The translations under genes were made by a program, and so were the position numbers. From NCBI RefSeq assembly GCF_017976235.1, contig NZ_JACVHC010000008.1, forward strand, positions 248,001 through 312,000: DNA of 64,000 nt, read 5' to 3'. Position 1 is the first letter of the stretch. The number at the start of each line of letters is the position of its first letter. Source of the DNA: Pseudomonas anatoliensis (GTDB lineage Bacteria > Pseudomonadota > Gammaproteobacteria > Pseudomonadales > Pseudomonadaceae). This document shows, piece by piece, positions 24,902 through 33,575 of the stretch. The notes under the pieces are model-generated. The model saw only the letters and a program-made list of their open reading frames with translations. It made no database searches and had not been told where the DNA came from.

Positions 24902-26185
24902 TTACGTCATCCCCAGCCAGTTTGGCAGGGCCAGCGAAATCCACGGTACATAGGTTATCAAGATCAGGAACAGTAACAGGATAATCAGCCAAGGCATCGC
25001 GGCACGGATGGTGGCACCCAGCGACATGCCTGTCACCGCCGACGTGACGAACAGGTTCAGCCCCACGGGCGGGGTAATCAGCCCGATCTCCAGGTTCACC
25101 ACCATGATGATGCCCAGGTGGATCGGGTCGATCCCCAACTGCACGGCAATCGGAAACAGGATCGGCGCCAGGATCAGGATGATTGCCGAGGGCTCCATGA
25201 ACGCCCCCGCCACCAGTAACACGATGTTCACCACCAGCAGGAAAGTCACCGGCGTCAGCCCCGCGCCGATGACCCAGGCGGTGATCTGTTGCGGAATTTG
25301 CTCGGTGGTCAACACATGAGCGAACAGCATGGCATTGGCGATGATGAACATCAGCATGATGCTCAGCTTGGCGGATTCCAGCAGCACTTTCGGCGTTTCA
25401 CGGAAGGTCATGTCCTTGTAGACGAACAGTGCAATGAATGCCGAATAGACCGCCGCCACTGCCGCCGCCTCGGTCGGGGTGAACATTCCTGAGTAAATGC
25501 CACCCAGGATGATGACCATCAGCAACAGACCCCAGATGGCTTTGCGTGCTGCCGTAAACCATTCACGAACGGTGGCTCGAGGCATGGCGGGCAGGTTTTT
25601 CCTGACGGCGACGATGTAGATGGCAATCATCAAGAAAGTACCCAGCAGCAAACCCGGTATGACTCCGGCCATGAACAGTTTGCCGACCGAAGTCTCCGTC
25701 GCAGCGGCGTACACCACCATGACAATGGAGGGCGGAATGAGAATGCCCAGCGTGCCGGCATTGCACACGATGCCGGCACCGAACGCCTGTGGATAACCGG
25801 AGCGAACCATGCCCGCAATTGCGATGGAACCTACGGCCGCGACCGTTGCAGGGCTCGAGCCGGACAGCGCGGCGAACAACATGCACGCGAGGACGGCTGC
25901 GATGGCCAGGCCGCCGCGAATATGACCGACACACGCATTGGCAAAGTCGATCAGGCGTCGCGCGACGCCGCCCGTGGTCATGAACGCACCGGCCAGTAAA
26001 AAGAACGGGATCGCCAGTAACGTGTAGTGCTCGGATGTCTCGAATAACTTGATGGCCAGTGAGCGCACGGAGTCGGGGCTGAACAGAATGATCGTCATCG
26101 AGCCGGCCAAACCTAGGGAAATGGCGATCGGTACACCGATGAACATCAGCACGAACAGGGCGACGAAGAGGAACAGAATGGTCAT
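24902..26185 (-). CDS. dctM: C4-dicarboxylate TRAP transporter large permease DctM
   Basis: Large membrane subunit of a TRAP transporter that uses the sodium gradient to import succinate, fumarate or malate. 427 residues, about 12 hydrophobic segments starting MTILFLFVALFVLMFIGVPIAISLG. Family motifs seen: LLAIPFFLLAGAFMTTGGVARRLI, GSSPATVAAVGSIAIAGM, and the GLITPPVGLNLFV motif near the end. Overlaps dctQ by 4 bp. The order dctP-dctQ-dctM on one strand equals the P. aeruginosa dctPQM operon, supporting C4-dicarboxylate as substrate. Confidence 0.95.
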   Translation of the reverse strand: MTILFLFVALFVLMFIGVPIAISLGLAGSMTIILFSPDSVRSLAIKLFETSEHYTLLAIPFFLLAGAFMTTGGVARRLIDFANACVGHIRGGLAIAAVLACMLFAALSGSSPATVAAVGSIAIAGMVRSGYPQAFGAGIVCNAGTLGILIPPSIVMVVYAAATETSVGKLFMAGVIPGLLLGTFLMIAIYIVAVRKNLPAMPRATVREWFTAARKAIWGLLLMVIILGGIYSGMFTPTEAAAVAAVYSAFIALFVYKDMTFRETPKVLLESAKLSIMLMFIIANAMLFAHVLTTEQIPQQITAWVIGAGLTPVTFLLVVNIVLLVAGAFMEPSAIILILAPILFPIAVQLGIDPIHLGIIMVVNLEIGLITPPVGLNLFVTSAVTGMSLGATIRAAMPWLIILLLFLILITYVPWISLALPNWLGMT

Positions 26186-26814
26186 TTCTTGTCATCCTCA
26201 TGGTCGGTCAGTTTCAGCGCATCTGCGGCTTCATCGGCCAGGCCCAGGCCGGTTTGACGGTTCTGCACGATGCGCACGAGGATTTCGGCAAAGCGAATGA
26301 ACACCAGAGCGAAACCGACTGGCACGATCAGCCCGATGTGCCACTGCATGATGCCGTAGTGACCGAGATCCTCAGCGCCGATACCGGCGATGAACAACGT
26401 TTGAATCCATTCGAAACTGCTGACACTGAGCAGCCCCGCATAGCCGAGACAGCACAGGCAGGCAATGATGGCGATGATGCGCTGAGCCGGTTTGCTTGCC
26501 AGCTTCACCAAGGCATCGACACCGATATGCCCGGCAGTGCGCACGCCATAGGACAGGCCAAAAAAGATCAGCCAGGCAAACAGGGCTTTGGTCAACGCGA
26601 TGCTCCACGTCATGGCCTGGGCCATTCCCATGATGCTGTCGCCAATTGCGAATAACGATTCACTGGCGCCTTGCCATTGCTCGGCGAAGCTGTAGAAAAC
26701 GCTATAGAGGTTGTTCAGGATGACGTAAACGAACGTCACCAGCGTCATTGCCGCCAACAGGAAAACAATGAAGCCTTCCTCGAAGTGGTCCCAGATGCGC
26801 CGCAAGGCATTCAT
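26182..26814 (-). CDS. dctQ: TRAP transporter small permease DctQ
   Basis: Small membrane subunit that links the periplasmic binding protein DctP with DctM. Start ATG at 26814 (MNALRRIWDHFEEGFIVFLLAAMTLVTF) is preferred over the upstream in-frame start because GGGAG lies upstream and the family begins this way. 210 residues with four membrane segments and the conserved GVRTAGHIGVDAL segment. Compared with minimal DctQ proteins it has a longer loop after the first helix (SVFYSFAEQWQGASESLFAIGD). Coupled to dctM by a 4-bp overlap. Confidence 0.92.
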   Translation of the reverse strand: MNALRRIWDHFEEGFIVFLLAAMTLVTFVYVILNNLYSVFYSFAEQWQGASESLFAIGDSIMGMAQAMTWSIALTKALFAWLIFFGLSYGVRTAGHIGVDALVKLASKPAQRIIAIIACLCCLGYAGLLSVSSFEWIQTLFIAGIGAEDLGHYGIMQWHIGLIVPVGFALVFIRFAEILVRIVQNRQTGLGLADEAADALKLTDHEDDKK

Positions 26815-26887
26815 GAATGGCTGCTCCCGATCGAGTGACGACAATGAAACAGGTGCCGCCCCTTTGAGGCAGCACACGCGGGCAGAT

Positions 26888-27883
26888 TTACTGAGCCTGG
26901 TTCGAGGCGTCGGCGGCCTTGATCAGGTCGGCGCCGATAGCACCTTCGAACTTCGCCCAGACCGGCTTCATTTTTTCACGCCACTCGCCGCGTTGTTCCG
27001 GAGTCAGCAGGATGATTTCAGTGGTTTTGGCGTCGACGATATGCTGTTTGGCGTCCTGGTTGAGCTTCTCGGCGTCTTTGTTCACCTGGGCGGTAACCTC
27101 GACGATTATCTTGTCCAGTTCGGTTCTCACATCCGGCGGCAGGCCATTCCAGAACTTGGTGTTGGTGATCAGCATGTAGTCGAGCAAGCCATGGTCGGAT
27201 TCAGTGATGAACTTCTGCACCTCGTGCATTTTCTGACTGAAGATGTTCGAGTAAGGGTTTTCCGCGCCATTCACCACACCGGTCTGCAAGCTCTGATACA
27301 CCTCGGCGAAGCTCAACTTGCGCGGGTTGGCTTTCACTGCTTTGAATTGCTCATCCAGTACCGCCGACGCCTGTACACGGAATTTCAGACCCCGGGCATC
27401 GCCCGGTACAACCAGCTTCTTGTTGGCGGACAGCTGCTTCATGCCGTTGTGCCAATAAGCCAGCCCTGTGATGTTCTTGCTTTCCATCGACTTGAGCAGT
27501 TCCTGGCCTTGAGGGCTGCGCTGGAAACGGTCGACGGCCGAGATGTCGTTGAACAGGAACGGCAAGTCGAATAGCTGCAGTTTCGGTGTGTATTGTTCGA
27601 ACTTGGCCAGCGACGGTGCAATGAGCTGCACATCACCCAGCAGCAGTGCCTCCATTTCCTTGCCGTCGCCAAACAGCGAAGAGTTCGGGTAGACCTCAAC
27701 CTTGACCTTGTCCTTCAGACGCTCTTCGACGAGTTTCTTGAACAGCAGGGCGCCTTGGCCTTTGGGCGTTTGCTCGGCGACGACATGGGAAAACTTGATA
27801 ACGATTGGATCGGCCGCCAGCGCCAGGCCCGATACGCCCAGCGCGAGGGCGCAGACGACCGCGTTGCGCAATGATTTAAGCAT
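26888..27883 (-). CDS. dctP: C4-dicarboxylate-binding protein DctP
   Basis: Periplasmic solute-binding protein of the TRAP system. Signal peptide MLKSLRNAVVCALALGVSGLALA, then DPIVIKFSHVVAEQTPKGQGALLFKKLVEE, the DctP family start. The KFRVQAS segment contains the arginine that binds the substrate carboxylate in this family, and LQTGVVNGAENPYSNIFSQKMHEVQKF is the standard region around the second binding loop. 331 residues. First gene of dctP-dctQ-dctM; a 73-bp gap before dctQ leaves room for a stem that favours higher dctP mRNA levels. No sigma-54 site is visible in the 100 bp upstream. Confidence 0.95.
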   Translation of the reverse strand: MLKSLRNAVVCALALGVSGLALAADPIVIKFSHVVAEQTPKGQGALLFKKLVEERLKDKVKVEVYPNSSLFGDGKEMEALLLGDVQLIAPSLAKFEQYTPKLQLFDLPFLFNDISAVDRFQRSPQGQELLKSMESKNITGLAYWHNGMKQLSANKKLVVPGDARGLKFRVQASAVLDEQFKAVKANPRKLSFAEVYQSLQTGVVNGAENPYSNIFSQKMHEVQKFITESDHGLLDYMLITNTKFWNGLPPDVRTELDKIIVEVTAQVNKDAEKLNQDAKQHIVDAKTTEIILLTPEQRGEWREKMKPVWAKFEGAIGADLIKAADASNQAQ

Positions 27884-27987
27884 TGAGATGTTCCTCTTGT
27901 TTTAGTTCTCGTGCGGTTCATGGCTCAAAAGCGTTTGCACGGTGGACAAGAGGAGTCTAGGCAATAAATCTCAAAGGGTTGTCGAGA

Positions 27988-29442
27988 CTAGTATTTCCAG
28001 AAAACCGGTGTGAGCAGCACCAGGACGGTGAGGATCTCCAGTCTTCCCAAAAGCATGCCGACAGTCAGCAGCCATTTGGCAGCATCGGGCAGTGTGGAAA
28101 AATTACCCGCCGGGCCAATGATCGAGCCAACGCCAGGCCCGACGTTGCAGACGGCGGTAGCCGCGCCACTCAATGCAGTTGTCCAGTCCAGGCCGATGAG
28201 CGCCAACCCCATGGCGATCGCCCCGATAGTGATGGTGAAAAAGAATGAAAACGTCAGCAGCGAGCGGGCGATGTCTTCGTCGATGGGGTGTTTGTTGTAT
28301 TTTTTTCGGATCACGGCGCGAGGGTGGATCAATTGATTCAGACTGCCCATCAGCAGTGTGCCGGCCACTTGAAAGCGGAATATTTTAAGACCGCCAGCGG
28401 TGGAACCGGAGCAGCCTCCGACAAAGGTCAGATAGAAGAACAGCAATACGGCAAAACTGCCCCATAACGTGTAATCCCCCAGCGCTACGCCGGTCGTCGT
28501 GACCACCGATGTCACGTTGACCGCCACGATCCGGAACGCTTCCCACCAGCCGTACTCGCTGTGCAAGCACAGCCAGGTACCGACCAGCACCCAGGTAATG
28601 AGCAAAAAGCCAATGAACCCGCGTACCTGATGATCTTTGAACAAGGCCCGTTTGTTGCCGCGAAGCATGCTCACATACAGCGTGAAAGGGAGGCTGCCCA
28701 GAATCATGATAGCGACCGCCACCCAATGAATGGACGGTTGCGTCCAATGTGCGAGCGAGGCATCGGAGGTCGAAAATCCTCCTGTGGAAATCAATGACAT
28801 TGAATGGTTGATGGCTTCGAACGGCGTCATCCCTGCTATCCACAGGGCCAGCGTGGCAAGACCGGTAAGCCCGATATAAAGCCCCAGAATGTATTTGGCG
28901 GCGACATGGGAGCGCGGCGTGACCTTTTCCGACCAGTCGGATGATTCAGTCTTGAATAGCCGCATGCCCCCGACCCGCAGTAATGGCAGGATAGCCACCG
29001 CCATGCCGATGAAGCCGATCCCGCCCAGCCAATGCAGCATCGATCGCCAGATCAGCAATCCTGGAGATGCCGTGTCCAGCCCGGTGAGGATGGTCGATCC
29101 AGTCGTGGTGATGCCTGACATCGTTTCAAAAAACGCATCGGTGTAGCTGATGTGCTGGATAAGCACCATGGGCAATGCGGCGAATATGCACACAACCACC
29201 CAACTGGCGGTCGTCAGCATGTACATATCGCGAGGACGCAAATGAACGTTCTCGGGGCGACCCTTGTTAATCATCAGCAGCCCGCAAAGCGCTGTGATCA
29301 AGCTCGACCACAGGAAGGCCGACATATCATCTTTGCGATCATGGATCACCAGCGTCAGCATCGGTATCAGCATGCTCACCGCCAGCGTGATCAGAATAAT
29401 TCCCAGAATGAAGCTGATGAGCCGTACTACCGCAATGGACAT
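27988..29442 (-). CDS. trkH: TrkH-type potassium uptake channel protein
   Basis: Membrane subunit of the Trk potassium uptake system, which works with the NAD/ATP-binding TrkA (not in this window). ATG at 29442 gives MSIAVVRLISFILGIILITLAVSMLIPML; the longer open frame upstream has a basic, non-membrane start and is rejected. Four selectivity-filter-like P-loops are visible: MSGITTTGSTI, SMSLISTGGFST, NVTSVVTTTGVAL and AVCNVGPGVGS, each around a conserved glycine. 484 residues, typical. Monocistronic, divergent from the CbiM-like gene. Confidence 0.93.
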   Translation of the reverse strand: MSIAVVRLISFILGIILITLAVSMLIPMLTLVIHDRKDDMSAFLWSSLITALCGLLMINKGRPENVHLRPRDMYMLTTASWVVVCIFAALPMVLIQHISYTDAFFETMSGITTTGSTILTGLDTASPGLLIWRSMLHWLGGIGFIGMAVAILPLLRVGGMRLFKTESSDWSEKVTPRSHVAAKYILGLYIGLTGLATLALWIAGMTPFEAINHSMSLISTGGFSTSDASLAHWTQPSIHWVAVAIMILGSLPFTLYVSMLRGNKRALFKDHQVRGFIGFLLITWVLVGTWLCLHSEYGWWEAFRIVAVNVTSVVTTTGVALGDYTLWGSFAVLLFFYLTFVGGCSGSTAGGLKIFRFQVAGTLLMGSLNQLIHPRAVIRKKYNKHPIDEDIARSLLTFSFFFTITIGAIAMGLALIGLDWTTALSGAATAVCNVGPGVGSIIGPAGNFSTLPDAAKWLLTVGMLLGRLEILTVLVLLTPVFWKY

Positions 29443-29617
29443 AGATAACGCCTGTTTTGTTAGCGCCGCGCAGTATCGGCGGGCCTGTTGTCTCGTCCCG
29501 TAAAGTTTTCGTAACTTTTTCTTTCCTCCGTATTTACTGCACGCCACGCGCAGAAGCGTGACACGGCGAGTCGCAAACGGCGGTATAGACTGAGATCTGT
29601 CTCGACGGGAGATCCGC

Positions 29618-29692
29618 GTGAAAAATATATCAGTGTTGCTGCTCGATCTTCGGCTGGCGTGGCCCCAGGCGTCAGCGAAGGCTCACCTATGA
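29618..29692 (+). CDS. Possible 24-residue leader peptide coupled to the next gene
   Basis: A GTG at 29618 follows a good GGGAG site at 6-7 bases spacing and opens a 24-codon frame (MKNISVLLLDLRLAWPQASA plus KAHL). It ends in a TGA that overlaps the ATG at 29689 (ATGA). The next gene has only a weak ribosome-binding site of its own, so ribosomes ending here could re-start on it. Whether this is a regulatory leader or chance cannot be told from one sequence. Confidence 0.35.
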   Translation: MKNISVLLLDLRLAWPQASAKAHL

Positions 29693-30378
29693 TCGGCGCC
29701 GAACTGCTGTCATCCACAAGCCTGACGCTCGGATGGCTGATTTACCTGCCGGTGCTGCTCTGGGCGATTGTTCGTGCTCCCTGGGTCGAATTGTTCAGTG
29801 ACAGCCGTCGCCAGCATCTGTTGTTCGGCACGGTGTTCGCGTTGTTTCTGTTGTGGCTGGTGCGCCGAGATTTCGACACCGGAGTGTCTTATCACTTCAT
29901 TGGCATGACGGCGGTGACGTTGCTACTGGACTGGCCGCTGGCGATTGTCGGCGGGTTGGTGGCGCAGGTCGGTCTGTTGCTGCTCGGGCGCCAGGATCTC
30001 GCGGCGCTGGGGGTCAACGGTGCGTTGTTCATTCTGCTGCCGGTGCTGATTACCGAGTGCGTGGCGATCCTCGTCGAGCGCGCCCAGCCACGCAATCCTT
30101 TTGTGTACATCTTCTGCTCCGGGTTTCTCGCCGCCGCGCTGTCGGCGTTGCTGTGTCTGCTGCTGAGCCTGACATTGCTCTGGTACGACGGCCTGTTTGC
30201 CATGCCCGAATGGCTGGAAGACTTTATCGGCTACCTGTGGCTGATCATATTCCCCGAGGCTTTCATCAACGGCATGGTGGTCAGCGCACTGGTGGTGTTC
30301 AGCCCGGAATGGCTGGAGACGTTCAATCGCACGCGCTACCTTTCGGCACCCTGGAAGGACGACGACCCCAAGTCTTGA
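29689..30378 (+). CDS. CbiM-like (ECF transporter permease family) membrane protein
   Basis: 229-residue membrane protein with about six or seven hydrophobic segments, resembling the COG3235/CbiM-like group often annotated as energy-coupling-factor ABC transporter permease. Seen: GVSYHFIGMTAVTLLLDWPLAIVGGLVAQ and IIFPEAFINGMVVSALVVFSPEWLETF, which fit that group. It lacks the N-terminal MHI metal motif of true CbiM/NikM. No ATPase or cobalamin gene is nearby, so cobalt or nickel transport is not supported by context. The start is taken at ATG 29689, which is coupled to the short upstream frame; a GTG at 29659 is also in frame. Confidence 0.68.
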   Translation: MIGAELLSSTSLTLGWLIYLPVLLWAIVRAPWVELFSDSRRQHLLFGTVFALFLLWLVRRDFDTGVSYHFIGMTAVTLLLDWPLAIVGGLVAQVGLLLLGRQDLAALGVNGALFILLPVLITECVAILVERAQPRNPFVYIFCSGFLAAALSALLCLLLSLTLLWYDGLFAMPEWLEDFIGYLWLIIFPEAFINGMVVSALVVFSPEWLETFNRTRYLSAPWKDDDPKS

Positions 30379-30443
30379 TCCATATCAAACCCGCCACGCG
30401 CGCGGCATTTCATGCTCGGCCAAATCCCTTCAGGAGTGGCAGC

Positions 30444-30659
30444 ATGAGTGTTTACGAGTGGGCGCGGCAGCAAACCCGGCAGAGTCTGGAGATGGCGCAA
30501 GAAGTAGGTTTTGACCCGGGTTTGAGCTTGCGCGCCTTGCTCAGTGCGGTGGTGCAACAGAGCAAGACCGTGCGCAACGCCGAAGACTTGGCCGACGAGT
30601 TGCGCTTTCTGGCGGAAAACCTCGACGACGATCAGGACTACGGCTTCATGCGACCCTGA
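30444..30659 (+). CDS. Small conserved hypothetical protein
   Basis: 71 residues, ATG at 30444 with a GGAG 7 bases upstream. Soluble, helical and acidic at the end (NAEDLADELRFLAENLDDDQDYGFMRP). I do not recognise a domain. It lies 65 bp after the CbiM-like gene on the same strand and ends 5 bp before the convergent yacG. As I recall, P. aeruginosa also has a short hypothetical gene next to yacG, which supports its being real. Confidence 0.72.
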   Translation: MSVYEWARQQTRQSLEMAQEVGFDPGLSLRALLSAVVQQSKTVRNAEDLADELRFLAENLDDDQDYGFMRP

Positions 30660-30664
30660 CGGGA

Positions 30665-30865
30665 TCAGTGGCGCGGATCGAAATCGCCGGAAAACAGTTC
30701 ATCCTCGGCATCCGGTGCGACCGGGATCTTGTGCTCTTCGGAGGCCCAGGCGCCGAGGTCGATCAGTTTGCAGCGATCGGAGCAGAACGGCCGGAATTTG
30801 TTATCCGGCGTGAATTCCACGGGGGCGCCACACGTTGGGCATTCTACGGTTGGGATCTGGCTCAT
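30665..30865 (-). CDS. yacG: DNA gyrase inhibitor YacG
   Basis: Zinc-binding protein of 66 residues that can bind GyrB and inhibit gyrase. The four zinc ligands are C9 and C12 (CPTC) and C28 and C32 (CSDRC), followed by the KLIDLGAWASEEHKIP motif that identifies YacG. Its start overlaps the coaE stop by 4 bp. It closes the pilB-pilC-pilD-coaE-yacG gene string, a very stable arrangement in Pseudomonas. Confidence 0.95.
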   Translation of the reverse strand: MSQIPTVECPTCGAPVEFTPDNKFRPFCSDRCKLIDLGAWASEEHKIPVAPDAEDELFSGDFDPRH

Positions 30866-31485
30866 GATTGGCCTCCACTTAAAGTCAGGTAAAAGTCATG
30901 CAGGCGCTCGACCTCGCTGTGCAGCCAGGCGAGGTCGCGGTCGTTGACCACCACGTCGTCGGCACGGCTCACGCGGTCTTCACGGCTCGACTGGGCCTTG
31001 AGGATCGCCTGAACCTGCTGTTCGCTGGTCTGGTCACGCTGCAAGGTGCGTTCGATCTGCAGTTGTTGCGGAGCGTCGATCACCAGGATTCGCTGGGTCA
31101 TCGCGTACTGCCCGGATTCGATCAACAGCGGCGAAACCAGAATCGCATAGGGCGATTTTGCCTGCGCCAGATGATGGGCGATTTCCTCGGCGATCAACGG
31201 ATGCAGCAGGGCTTCGAGCCAGCGGCGCTGCTCCGGGACTTCGAAGATCAGCTTGCGCAGGGCGGCGCGATCCAGCGTGCCGTCAGCCTGCAACACGCCA
31301 GCGCCGAAGTGCTCGGCAATCCTGGCCAGCGCCGGGCGCCCCGGCTCGACCACCCAACGTGCTGCGTGATCAGCGTCGACCACATGGATGCCAAGGTCGA
31401 TGAAGTGCTGGGCCGCGGCGCTTTTGCCGCTGCCGATGCCGCCGGTCAGGCCGAGAATCCAGGGTTTTTCCACAGGGGTATTCAT
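30862..31485 (-). CDS. coaE: Dephospho-CoA kinase
   Basis: Last step of coenzyme A synthesis: phosphorylates the 3'-OH of dephospho-CoA. ATG at 31485 overlaps the pilD stop (ATGA). P-loop GGIGSGKS at residues 15-22. The VVDADHAARWVVEPG and HPLIAEEIAHHL segments and the VSPLLIESGQ stretch (a variant of the usual PLLFE motif) match CoaE. 207 residues. Coupled to both neighbours, pilD upstream and yacG downstream. Confidence 0.95.
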   Translation of the reverse strand: MNTPVEKPWILGLTGGIGSGKSAAAQHFIDLGIHVVDADHAARWVVEPGRPALARIAEHFGAGVLQADGTLDRAALRKLIFEVPEQRRWLEALLHPLIAEEIAHHLAQAKSPYAILVSPLLIESGQYAMTQRILVIDAPQQLQIERTLQRDQTSEQQVQAILKAQSSREDRVSRADDVVVNDRDLAWLHSEVERLHDFYLTLSGGQS

Positions 31486-32354
31486 TTCAAACCGACAAAC
31501 TGCCAATAGAAGTCGGTTATTTGACCACCCCAGAGCAAGGCAATCCAGCCGGCAATTGCCAGATAAGGTCCGAAGGGGATCGGCGTCGAGGTTTTCTGCT
31601 CGCGCACACGCAGCAAAATCACCCCGATAATCGCTCCCACCAGCGAAGACAACAGGATCGTCAGCGGCAGAATCTGCCAGCCACCCCAGGCGCCGAGCAG
31701 CGCCAGCAGCTTGAAATCACCGTGACCGATGCCGTCCTTGCCGGTCAGCAGTTTGAACAGCCAGAACACCGACCACAGCGCCATATAACCGGCCACCGCG
31801 CCCCACATGGCATCGTGCAGCGGCACGAACAGCCCGAAACTGTTGACGATCAGCCCCAGCCACAACAATGGCAGCACCAGCACATCGGGCAACAATTGAT
31901 GCTCGGTGTCGATCAGGCTCATCGCCAGCAAGCCCCAGGTGAGGAAGATCAACAGACAGGCCGCCCAGCCAAAACCCACATGCCAGGCGATAAACGCTGA
32001 AAGCAGTCCACAACTCAGTTCGGCCAGCGGATAGCGTTTGCTGATGGGCGCTGCGCACGCGGAGCAGCGCCCGCGCAGCCACAGATAACTGAGCAGCGGA
32101 ATGTTTTCCCACGCACGAATTCGATGTGCGCAGTGCGGACACTCGGAGTGCGGCAGCATCAGGTTGTAAGTGGGCTGCGGCGTTTCGCCGGGTAGACCGA
32201 GTACGTCCTGCGCCTGCTGGCGCCAATCGCGTTCGAGCATTTTCGGCAAGCGCCAGACCAGCACATTGAGAAAGCTGCCGACGATAAGACCGAGCAGCAA
32301 CGCGGTGAAGACAAAGGCCAGTGGGTACAGGGCAAACAGTTCGTCGATAGGCAT
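31482..32354 (-). CDS. pilD: Prepilin peptidase / N-methyltransferase PilD
   Basis: Inner-membrane aspartyl protease that cleaves the leaders of PilA and all the pseudopilins in this window (and of type II secretion pseudopilins) and methylates the new N-terminus. ATG at 32354. The cytoplasmic zinc tetrad is C72, C75, C97 and C100 and the catalytic aspartates are D149 and D213 (in GIGHGDFKLL); all six sit where they do in P. aeruginosa PilD. 290 residues. It follows pilC with a 1-base gap and overlaps coaE. Confidence 0.97.
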   Translation of the reverse strand: MPIDELFALYPLAFVFTALLLGLIVGSFLNVLVWRLPKMLERDWRQQAQDVLGLPGETPQPTYNLMLPHSECPHCAHRIRAWENIPLLSYLWLRGRCSACAAPISKRYPLAELSCGLLSAFIAWHVGFGWAACLLIFLTWGLLAMSLIDTEHQLLPDVLVLPLLWLGLIVNSFGLFVPLHDAMWGAVAGYMALWSVFWLFKLLTGKDGIGHGDFKLLALLGAWGGWQILPLTILLSSLVGAIIGVILLRVREQKTSTPIPFGPYLAIAGWIALLWGGQITDFYWQFVGLK

Positions 32355-32355
32355 G

Positions 32356-33573
32356 TCAGATCGCTGAGCCGAGTTGGAAGATCGGCAGGTACATCGCCAC
32401 CACCAGACCGCCGACAATCACCCCCAGGACGACCATGATGAACGGCTCCATGAGGCTGGTGAGGTTGTCGACCATGTTATCCACTTCGTCCTCGTAAAAC
32501 CCGGCGACCTTGGCGAGCATCTCGTCCAGCGCGCCGGACTCTTCGCCGATGGCAGTCATCTGCACCGCCATGTTGGGGAAAACCCCGGTGGTGCGCATGG
32601 AGAAATTCAACTGCATGCCCGTGGAAACGTCTTGGCGGATGCGCAATACCGCACGCTTGAACACCACGTTACCCGTGGCGCCGGCCACCGAGTCGAGCGC
32701 TTCCACCAACGGTACGCCGGCAGCAAACGTGGTCGACAAGGTCCGGGCGAAGCGTGCAACGGCGGATTTGTACATCAGCGTGCCTACCAACGGCAGCTTC
32801 AATAGCCAGGTGTCTTTGCGATCGCGCATCGCCTGGGATTTTTTCAGCGCATGGCGGGTGCCGAAAAAAGCGGCCACCAGAGCAACGAGTATCGCCCACC
32901 ACCATTGCTGCATGAATTCCGAGAGGCTGATGACCATCAGGGTGAACCCAGGCAACTCTGCACCGAAACCGGAAAAAACCGACTCGAACTGCGGCACCAC
33001 TTTCACCAGCAGAATCCCGGTTACCACGGCTGCAACCAGCACCACGGCGGTGGGGTAGGTCATGGCTTTCTTGATCTTGGCCTTGAGGGCTTCGCTTTTT
33101 TCCTTATAGGTTGCGACCCGTTCCAGCAGCGTATCGAGGGCGCCGGACTGTTCGCCGGCATCCACGAGGTTGCAATACAACTCATCGAAATATTGCGGCT
33201 TCTTGCGCAGGGCGTTGGCGAAACTGTTGCCGGCGGCGACCTCCTGTTTCACCTCGTCGACCAGTTTGCGCATGGCCGGGTTTTCGAAGCCCTCACCGAT
33301 GATGTCGAACGACTGCAGCAGCGGCACGCCAGCCTTCATCATGGTCGCCATCTGCCGCGTGAACAGGGCGATGTCGCGGGGCCTGATGCGTTTGCCGAAG
33401 CTGAAAAACGAGGCGGTTTTTTTGCGCACCTTCCCCGGATTGATCCCTTGTTTGCGTAGTTGAGCCTTGATCAGTGCCGGGTTCTGCCCGCTTAATTCAC
33501 CGCTGAGTTTGCTGCCTTTCTTGTCCGTGCCTTCCCAGGCGTAGACGCTGATTTTCGCTGCCTCGACTGCCAT
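32356..33573 (-). CDS. pilC: Type IV pilus platform protein PilC
   Basis: Inner-membrane platform protein that transmits PilB motion to the growing pilus. 405 residues with two GspF domains: the first (about 70-195) contains FTRQMATMMKAGVPLLQSFDIIGEG, the second (about 270-395) FARTLSTTFAAGVPLVEALDSVAGATGN. Three membrane segments are visible. It is 2 bp from pilB and 1 bp from pilD, so pilB-pilC-pilD is one operon. Confidence 0.96.
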   Translation of the reverse strand: MAVEAAKISVYAWEGTDKKGSKLSGELSGQNPALIKAQLRKQGINPGKVRKKTASFFSFGKRIRPRDIALFTRQMATMMKAGVPLLQSFDIIGEGFENPAMRKLVDEVKQEVAAGNSFANALRKKPQYFDELYCNLVDAGEQSGALDTLLERVATYKEKSEALKAKIKKAMTYPTAVVLVAAVVTGILLVKVVPQFESVFSGFGAELPGFTLMVISLSEFMQQWWWAILVALVAAFFGTRHALKKSQAMRDRKDTWLLKLPLVGTLMYKSAVARFARTLSTTFAAGVPLVEALDSVAGATGNVVFKRAVLRIRQDVSTGMQLNFSMRTTGVFPNMAVQMTAIGEESGALDEMLAKVAGFYEDEVDNMVDNLTSLMEPFIMVVLGVIVGGLVVAMYLPIFQLGSAI

Positions 33574-33575
33574 GT

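Noticed and set aside
27884..27987. Sigma-54 promoter for dctPQM
   Set aside because: I looked for TGGC-N-TGC spacing on the minus strand upstream of dctP and found none in the 100 bp available.
29443..29617. Cobalamin riboswitch before the CbiM-like gene
   Set aside because: No B12-box-like sequence or extended leader structure was recognisable, and the gene lacks the CbiM metal motif.
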